A stretch of DNA of 64,000 bases from Rheinheimera pleomorphica (GTDB lineage: Bacteria > Pseudomonadota > Gammaproteobacteria > Enterobacterales > Alteromonadaceae). The notes below the pieces were generated by a model, which had not been told where the DNA came from, did no database searches, and saw nothing but the letters and a program-made list of their open reading frames with translations. The DNA is taken from assembly GCF_011634895.1 (NCBI RefSeq), contig NZ_SIRR01000031.1, forward strand, positions 62,001 through 126,000, in the 5' to 3' direction. Of this stretch, positions 59,084-64,000 are shown in pieces (positions within the stretch are counted from its first letter, which is position 1; each line of letters opens with the position of its first letter). The translations under genes and the position numbers were made by a program.

Positions 59084-61771
59084 TTAGAAATTAAAACCAG
59101 CCCGGATCCCGTAATAACGTGGCATACCAAAGCTGCCTTTATTGATGCCTTTGCCGGTGTTATTCCAGTACTGCACCAGCTCATCGGTGGCGTTATTGAT
59201 AAACACTTCGGCGTACCAGGCCTGGCTTTGCGGTTCATATTTTAATGATGCATTTAACATGGTGTAGGCATCGCGTTTATCGGTAATGTACAGTGCGGCT
59301 TCGTCGCTGACGCTAAAGTCCATATCGTCCAGATGCTTATCCAGATTCCAGATGGTGGTGTAGGACTTATCTTTAAAACTGACATTAAACCAGCCGTGTA
59401 CAAAGCCGAACCGGCCTAAGTCGAAGCTGTGGGTATAGCTGACATTGGCCGTAAAACGCGGTGTCATCGCCAGGTCATTGCCTTTGAGGTTGGTGGTCAG
59501 CAGCGTGTTTTGTGGGTCTATCGACTCTTCATACGACAAGCCAAACAGGTATTCCGGGTCGTAATCCCACTTGGTGATCCAGTCCTCGGTAACGCGGGCA
59601 TGGGTCCAGGTGGCGTAACCGGTAATACGGCCATTCTGATACGGCTTCCAGTCAAACTCGAACTCAATACCTTTAATGGTCGAGCCCGGCACGTTTTGCG
59701 TATAGTAGGCAATCACCGGCTGGTTTTGATAATCCAGTATCGGCATGCCGTTTTCATCCAGAATGGGCGCACCGTTTTCATCCTCAACAGGTGATAAACG
59801 CTCGACATTGCCGATAGAGCCAACAGAAGCGTACTGCATATCGGTGTAGTCGGTGTAGAAAAACGCGGCCTGCAGGTTCAATGAGTTATTAAAAAAGCTG
59901 GATTTGGCGCCCAGTTCTAACGTCAGCACTTTTTCCGGGTCAAACTGGGTTTCAAAGCGGCTGACTTCGCCGGTTCTGTCGTTGACGACTTCAAATACAT
60001 CGCCGATACCGCCGGCTTTAAAGCCTGACGCCAGATAACTGTACAGCATGGTATCGGCGCTCAGGTTGTAATCGAGCCCGACTCTGAAGTCGTGGTTACG
60101 CCACTGGCCTTTATTGTCGTTGGCAAAGTACGAAGCGTAGATCGACGGGTCATTAAAATAGTCCACCGGTAACTCGCTAAGGACAGTACGGTTTAACCAG
60201 CCCGGCGCGCAGCCATCGGCGTTGGAGCAGCGATAAGTGCGGCCGCCTTTATCCTGTTTGGTTTCGTGGCTGAAACGGTAGCCAAAGGTAGCGTGCAAAT
60301 CGTCAGTGATATTGTAGGTCGCCTGGCCAAATAATGCATAAGCTTCGGTTGAACGATCCGGTTGATCCCAGAACGCTTTGTCGTCCATCGGGTTGTCGTA
60401 ATAGCCCAATGTGGTGGTTTTTTCGTGGAAGTAATTAATACCGGCAATCCATACCAGATCGCCAAACTCGTCCGACTGCAACTGCAGCTCTGTCGAATAA
60501 GATGTGGCGCCGGTACCTTTGAGGAAATAAATAGCGCCGTCCCAGGGGTCTAAGCCGGTTTCGCTGTCCTGCGCCGACGATCTGTCCATGTCCTCGTAGC
60601 CCAACTGCCATACCAGGCTCATCTCATCGCTTAGCGTGTAGTTCAGCGTATTGCGCAGGTAAGTAATATCCAGGTTCAGTTTGCCCGGCACGTTAACCAC
60701 AGCCTGATAGGTATTATCGCTGGGTAAAAACGACGAGCAATCGCCGCCGAACTCTGCCGGGCGGCCGCGTAGCTGATCACAGTTAACTAAATCCAGCGTA
60801 CCGGCACTGTCGTTGACGTATTGCTGAAACACCGTGTGGTTGCTGAACAGACCGTGCGCCGGTTGCCATAAGGTACTGATACGAAAAGAATGTTCATTGG
60901 CATTATTGTAAAAGTCGCTTTTATCCGCCGCTGTCAGCGCCCGCACGCGCTGCGCTTCAGGGTTAGTGCCGGCACCATCTATCCACCAGTTTTCCCGCTG
61001 GGTTACCGTTGAACCAACGCCTTGATAAGAGTCTTCCGAAATAACCGGGGCATTGAGTACCTCATCGCTCAGGTGCCGGGTGTCATACTGGTTAGGGTCC
61101 CAGTAGCCTTCCAGGTATGAATCGCGCTTTAAGCCTTTGGCCGCAATACGTACAGCAAATTCGTCATTCAGCGGAATATTAATAAAACCACCGAGGTTTT
61201 TACTGTTAAAGCGGCCGGCTTCGGCATTAATATTACCGGCAAAACCGCTAAAGTCGGGTTTAGCTGATATAACGTTAATACTACCCACCGTAGAGTTACG
61301 GCCAAATAAGGTGCCCTGGGGCCCGCGTAGTGCCTCAACCCGCTCGACGTCATACATCAGCGCCAGTGCGCCCTGCATCCGCGGCGAGTAAATACCGTCT
61401 AAATGCACACCGACTGCCGGATCGCCAAGCTCGGTGATGTTGGTCGAACGTACACCACGCATTGAAATCACCGGCGCGGCCTGATCGGTCGCGGTCGAGA
61501 TATCCAGCCCCGGCACTAAATCGGCAATGTCTTTCACGTTATTGACACCGCTTTGCCTAAGCTGGGCTTCACTTAATGCCGAAATAGCCACCGGCGTTTC
61601 CATTAATTTGGTTTTACGCTTGGTAGCAGTTACCGAAATCACTTCAATGGCAATATCATTGTTTTCGGCTTTTGCTGCTGTGGTATCTGTTGCCGCTGCC
61701 GCATTTTGCGCCGCAGCAGGTAATGAAAACGCTATGGCCATAGCGATGGTTATAGCATTAAGCTTCTGCAT
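59084..61771 (-). CDS. TonB-dependent outer membrane receptor
   Basis: Outer-membrane transporter of 895 residues. The signal peptide ends near SLPAAAQ; a TonB-box-like IEVISVTATKRK precedes the plug domain (LRQSGVNNVKDIADLVPGL, PVISMRGVRSTNI), and the 22-strand barrel ends with IRAGFNF, a terminal Phe as required for assembly. With GH16 and GH3 downstream it probably imports glucan oligosaccharides; substrate is inferred from context. Confidence 0.93.
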   Translation of the reverse strand: MQKLNAITIAMAIAFSLPAAAQNAAAATDTTAAKAENNDIAIEVISVTATKRKTKLMETPVAISALSEAQLRQSGVNNVKDIADLVPGLDISTATDQAAPVISMRGVRSTNITELGDPAVGVHLDGIYSPRMQGALALMYDVERVEALRGPQGTLFGRNSTVGSINVISAKPDFSGFAGNINAEAGRFNSKNLGGFINIPLNDEFAVRIAAKGLKRDSYLEGYWDPNQYDTRHLSDEVLNAPVISEDSYQGVGSTVTQRENWWIDGAGTNPEAQRVRALTAADKSDFYNNANEHSFRISTLWQPAHGLFSNHTVFQQYVNDSAGTLDLVNCDQLRGRPAEFGGDCSSFLPSDNTYQAVVNVPGKLNLDITYLRNTLNYTLSDEMSLVWQLGYEDMDRSSAQDSETGLDPWDGAIYFLKGTGATSYSTELQLQSDEFGDLVWIAGINYFHEKTTTLGYYDNPMDDKAFWDQPDRSTEAYALFGQATYNITDDLHATFGYRFSHETKQDKGGRTYRCSNADGCAPGWLNRTVLSELPVDYFNDPSIYASYFANDNKGQWRNHDFRVGLDYNLSADTMLYSYLASGFKAGGIGDVFEVVNDRTGEVSRFETQFDPEKVLTLELGAKSSFFNNSLNLQAAFFYTDYTDMQYASVGSIGNVERLSPVEDENGAPILDENGMPILDYQNQPVIAYYTQNVPGSTIKGIEFEFDWKPYQNGRITGYATWTHARVTEDWITKWDYDPEYLFGLSYEESIDPQNTLLTTNLKGNDLAMTPRFTANVSYTHSFDLGRFGFVHGWFNVSFKDKSYTTIWNLDKHLDDMDFSVSDEAALYITDKRDAYTMLNASLKYEPQSQAWYAEVFINNATDELVQYWNNTGKGINKGSFGMPRYYGIRAGFNF

Positions 61772-61807
61772 GTCGTCCTTCCCCTTTAGGTGTGCTTAAT
61801 TTTTTGC

Positions 61808-61834
61808 CGGTATCGCTACCGTGCTGTTGTTATA
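61808..61834 (-). promoter_or_regulatory. promoter and LacI-like operator for the glucan locus
   Basis: On the minus strand, TATAAC (61834-61829) is a candidate -10 with TGACAA about 18 bp further up. CGGTAGCGATACCG (61821-61808) follows immediately downstream; it has the ANCGNT centre of LacI/GalR operators. No LacI gene is in the window. Confidence 0.4.
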
Positions 61835-61953
61835 TTTTTAAGCACTTTAGTCTTGTCATCAGAATGAAGGCTATATCGTTGCGGTAAAGCGAATCAGGGA
61901 TAATATGACCCGAATATACGTTCTGTCATCTGTATTCAATTAAGGAAACACAT

Positions 61954-62038
61954 CTAGTAACAACTTAATACTAGCGACTGAGCAAAGCTAGTGATAACTT
62001 CACACTAGTGTTAAGCCAATACTAGTGAAACCTTATGC
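61954..62038 (+). repeat. five CTAG repeats with exact 17-bp period before padR
   Basis: CTAG occurs at 61954, 61971, 61988, 62005 and 62022, each 17 bp from the next. Four of five read CTAGT, and units 1, 3 and 4 share CTAGTGNTAACTTAATA-like sequence. The last unit covers the padR start codon. The regular spacing suggests cooperative binding by the PadR-like protein, so autoregulation is likely. Confidence 0.75.
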
Positions 62039-62424
62039 AAGATGACACCCGAGCCAATGACGATGAACTCGTTACGCAACATACCAAAAAATTTCAGAAA
62101 GAACTCAGCTCCGGCCTGGTATCGCTGGTGCTGTTGTCGATTCTTGATCAGGCCAAAACAGCCTTGTACGGTTATGAAATAGCCAAACAGTTGCAACATC
62201 AGCATGATGAAAAGCCGGGCGCCATCTACCCGGTGCTACGCAACCTGCATGCACGGCAATTAATTCACTGTGAGGTAAAAACCTCTGACAGCGGCCCGCC
62301 CCGTAAGTACTACACCATCACCGCTCTGGGCCAGAAAGTCTTAGCGAAGTGGCTAGCCAGCTGGCAAGCCACCCAACACCAGGTCAATAACATAATCAAT
62401 GGGCAGTTACACTATGACAACTAA
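62035..62424 (+). CDS. PadR-family transcriptional regulator
   Basis: Winged-helix regulator of 129 residues. LVSLVLLSILDQAKTALYGYEIAKQLQ, GAIYPVLRNLHARQLI and GPPRKYYTITALGQKVL are the PadR helix and wing. The ATG has no clear ribosome site and lies inside the repeat array; a leaderless or weakly translated message is possible. It overlaps the next gene, whose product is probably in the same regulon. Confidence 0.9.
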   Translation: MQDDTRANDDELVTQHTKKFQKELSSGLVSLVLLSILDQAKTALYGYEIAKQLQHQHDEKPGAIYPVLRNLHARQLIHCEVKTSDSGPPRKYYTITALGQKVLAKWLASWQATQHQVNNIINGQLHYDN

Positions 62425-63277
62425 CCAACAGCAACTAGAACACTATCTGGCAGCACTGGAAGATGCCCTGAGCGGTCAAAGCCCGGCACTGATGCAGGAT
62501 GCCCTTTACGACGCCAGAAACCACCTGCAAGAGACCATGGCAGAGCACAGTGAGCTGAATTTTTCTGACATCGCCAGCCAGTACGGCTCGCCAGCAGAGG
62601 TGGCACAGCAATACATAGCACTGGAGCTGCAAACGCAACAGTTTTTAACCGGTACACCTGCAGCACGCCGTGCCAATGGCTTTTTTCAGCCGTTGTTTGA
62701 TAGCCGCAATTACCAGGCACTAGGCTACTTCTTCCTTGCCTGGCCGCTTAGCCTGGCCTATTTTGCCTGGTTTATGCTGGTTGGCATACCGACGATGGCC
62801 CTGTCGCTGCTCGGAGTTGGTCTGCCCGTACTGGCGCTATACCTTAAACTGCAGCGCTATTTGGGCTTATTCGAAGGCAAACTGATAAGCAGCTTGCTCG
62901 GTGAGCGGATGCCACGACGGCCAGATACCGCCCTGATGGCAAAACGCAGCACCAGCATCCGCGAAAAACTGCTTGGTTATATATCTACCCCGTTGGGTTG
63001 GAAAATAACCCTATACAGCGCCGTGCAATTGCCGCTTAGCAGCGTGTATTTGCTCTGTAGTGTCGGTGTATTTCTGACCGCATGCCTGCTGTTGTTGTCG
63101 CCGCTGGTAGACCCTGTGCTGCACTACTTTTGGCCGACCCTGCCGATTGATATTAACTGGTACTGGTTACCACTGTGCCTGCCAGCCGGTGTCATTGGCC
63201 TGACATTATCGCTTTATCTGGCGGCGGCCTTATCCCGCTTACAGCGCGCTATCGCCCGTGTTCTACTGATTAACTAA
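62414..63277 (+). CDS. HAAS-domain membrane protein
   Basis: Protein of 287 residues. The N-terminal part (LEHYLAALEDALSG to AEVAQQYIALE) is a short helical HAAS-type domain, and the remainder has about five hydrophobic helices. Such proteins often accompany PadR regulators. I start at 62414 (MTTNQQQ); an ATG 15 bp upstream overlaps padR more. Function unknown. Confidence 0.7.
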   Translation: MTTNQQQLEHYLAALEDALSGQSPALMQDALYDARNHLQETMAEHSELNFSDIASQYGSPAEVAQQYIALELQTQQFLTGTPAARRANGFFQPLFDSRNYQALGYFFLAWPLSLAYFAWFMLVGIPTMALSLLGVGLPVLALYLKLQRYLGLFEGKLISSLLGERMPRRPDTALMAKRSTSIREKLLGYISTPLGWKITLYSAVQLPLSSVYLLCSVGVFLTACLLLLSPLVDPVLHYFWPTLPIDINWYWLPLCLPAGVIGLTLSLYLAAALSRLQRAIARVLLIN

Positions 63278-63290
63278 CAAGGAAAGCTCG

Positions 63291-64000
63291 ATGACGCCAT
63301 TACAACGGGCCAGTTTGAACTATCCTATCTCGCTGTTTTTACTACTGAGTTTTGGCTGGACCTGGCTATTCTGGTTTGGCAGCTTATTGTTTAACGACGA
63401 TTGGGCAATACGCAAAATTATCACCGGTATGGGCTTTGGCCCGGCTATTGCTGCCATTGTGCTCAGTGCCCTGCGTGGTAAACGCTGCCTGCAAAATAGT
63501 CGAAAATGGTGGCTCTGGTTTGGCAGCAGCTTTATTCTGCTGTTTATCAGCTATCTGTCGATGCTGCTAACCGGAGACAGCATCAATGCCGCTACTTTTA
63601 TGCAGGCGGTGCCGCCAGGTGTTACACCGGTGAATCTGCTACTTAGTGGCGTATCTGCCGGTATTGGTGCTTTTATCGTAGCGGCCACGCTGGGCGGCGA
63701 AACACCGGTATTCGGTGGCTATCTGAGCCTGACACGCGGCGTAAAGTGGCTACTGTTTGCCAGCTTGCTGCCAGCACTTTGGCTGGTAGCCGGGCTGATG
63801 GTTGCATATCTGCAAGGCGAAGCGCCCGCTGGCATTATGGCAGATCTGAGTTGGCTTACCTGGTTAGGTTATAGTATCCGCTCAGTGCTTTTTACCTTGC
63901 TGGTGGTGGCAATAGGTGAAGAACTCGGCTGGCGTGGCTGGCTGTTACCGGCGCTGCAACAGCGCCTTTCACCGCTTGTCAGTGCAGTATTGTTAGGCAT
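63291..64000 (+). CDS. CPBP-family intramembrane protease (partial)
   Basis: Start ATG at 63291 with AAGGAAAG upstream. The 236 codons in view contain about six hydrophobic helices and the motif EELGWRGWLLPAL, the EExxxR site of CPBP/Abi proteases. The C-terminus, with the expected later His motifs, lies past the right edge. Third gene of the PadR cluster. Confidence 0.8.
   Translation, partial: MTPLQRASLNYPISLFLLLSFGWTWLFWFGSLLFNDDWAIRKIITGMGFGPAIAAIVLSALRGKRCLQNSRKWWLWFGSSFILLFISYLSMLLTGDSINAATFMQAVPPGVTPVNLLLSGVSAGIGAFIVAATLGGETPVFGGYLSLTRGVKWLLFASLLPALWLVAGLMVAYLQGEAPAGIMADLSWLTWLGYSIRSVLFTLLVVAIGEELGWRGWLLPALQQRLSPLVSAVLLG

Overview
The window reads as chromosome of a Gram-negative gammaproteobacterium. 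Lipid A and KDO genes (lpxK, msbA, kdsB), lolCDE, a six-gene rnf operon followed by nth, RimO, CsiV beside mfd, TonB-dependent uptake and the style of the protein sequences all fit the Alteromonadales-like group that includes Rheinheimera, Alishewanella and Arsukibacterium. That placement is inferred from remembered gene neighbourhoods, not from a search.

Layout. 1-7193 (minus strand): tcdA (cut by the left edge), an RluA-type pseudouridine synthase, kdsB, a Trm112-like protein, lpxK, msbA and comEC, densely packed. 7219-16611: a DUF2062 protein, lolCDE (minus), then a PilZ-like protein, mfd, csiV and a small membrane protein. 16715-25431: the YlqF GTPase, a His-rich exported protein with a CzcCBA-type heavy-metal RND efflux system, and rimO. 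25490-29378: murI, then an accessory stretch holding a lone Cap15-like two-TM/beta-barrel protein, a Tse2/Tsi2-like toxin-immunity pair, a vapBC-NTF2 operon and a histidine-kinase fragment. 29649-42676: a second-type EF-G (fusA2), a CoA-transferase, an RND pump with its adaptor and an M14 peptidase, uvrB and a MATE exporter. 42677-45613: a 41-bp palindrome carrying DnaA-box sequences, three identical tRNA-Asn genes under one strong promoter, and a LapD-like c-di-GMP receptor. 45743-52038: rnfABCDGE-nth. 52131-53570: two integron-type gene cassettes (DUF6508 and an HNH endonuclease) with no integrase in view. 53720-61771 (minus): a beta-glucan utilisation locus (TonB receptor, lichenase-type GH16, GH3 beta-glucosidase) followed by a LytS/LytTR-type two-component system. 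62035-64000: a PadR regulator preceded by five CTAG-centred repeats spaced exactly 17 bp apart, a HAAS-domain membrane protein and a CPBP protease cut by the right edge.

How the parts work together. MsbA, LpxK and KdsB make and export lipid A-KDO, and LolCDE releases lipoproteins to the outer membrane. The GH locus forms a chain: the receptor imports oligosaccharides, GH16 cleaves mixed-linkage glucan and GH3 finishes it to glucose. The Rnf complex is a ferredoxin/NADH-linked ion pump that also keeps SoxR reduced in relatives.

The most interesting structure is hidden in the cassettes. The core sites at 53563-53570 and 52699-52706 are exact reverse complements, as are those at 52613-52621 and 52187-52195, which is the signature of attC recombination. 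A weaker version of the same architecture surrounds the Cap15-like gene at 26411-27052. A possible anti-phage effector carried as an orphan cassette-like gene is the best candidate for an undescribed system here.
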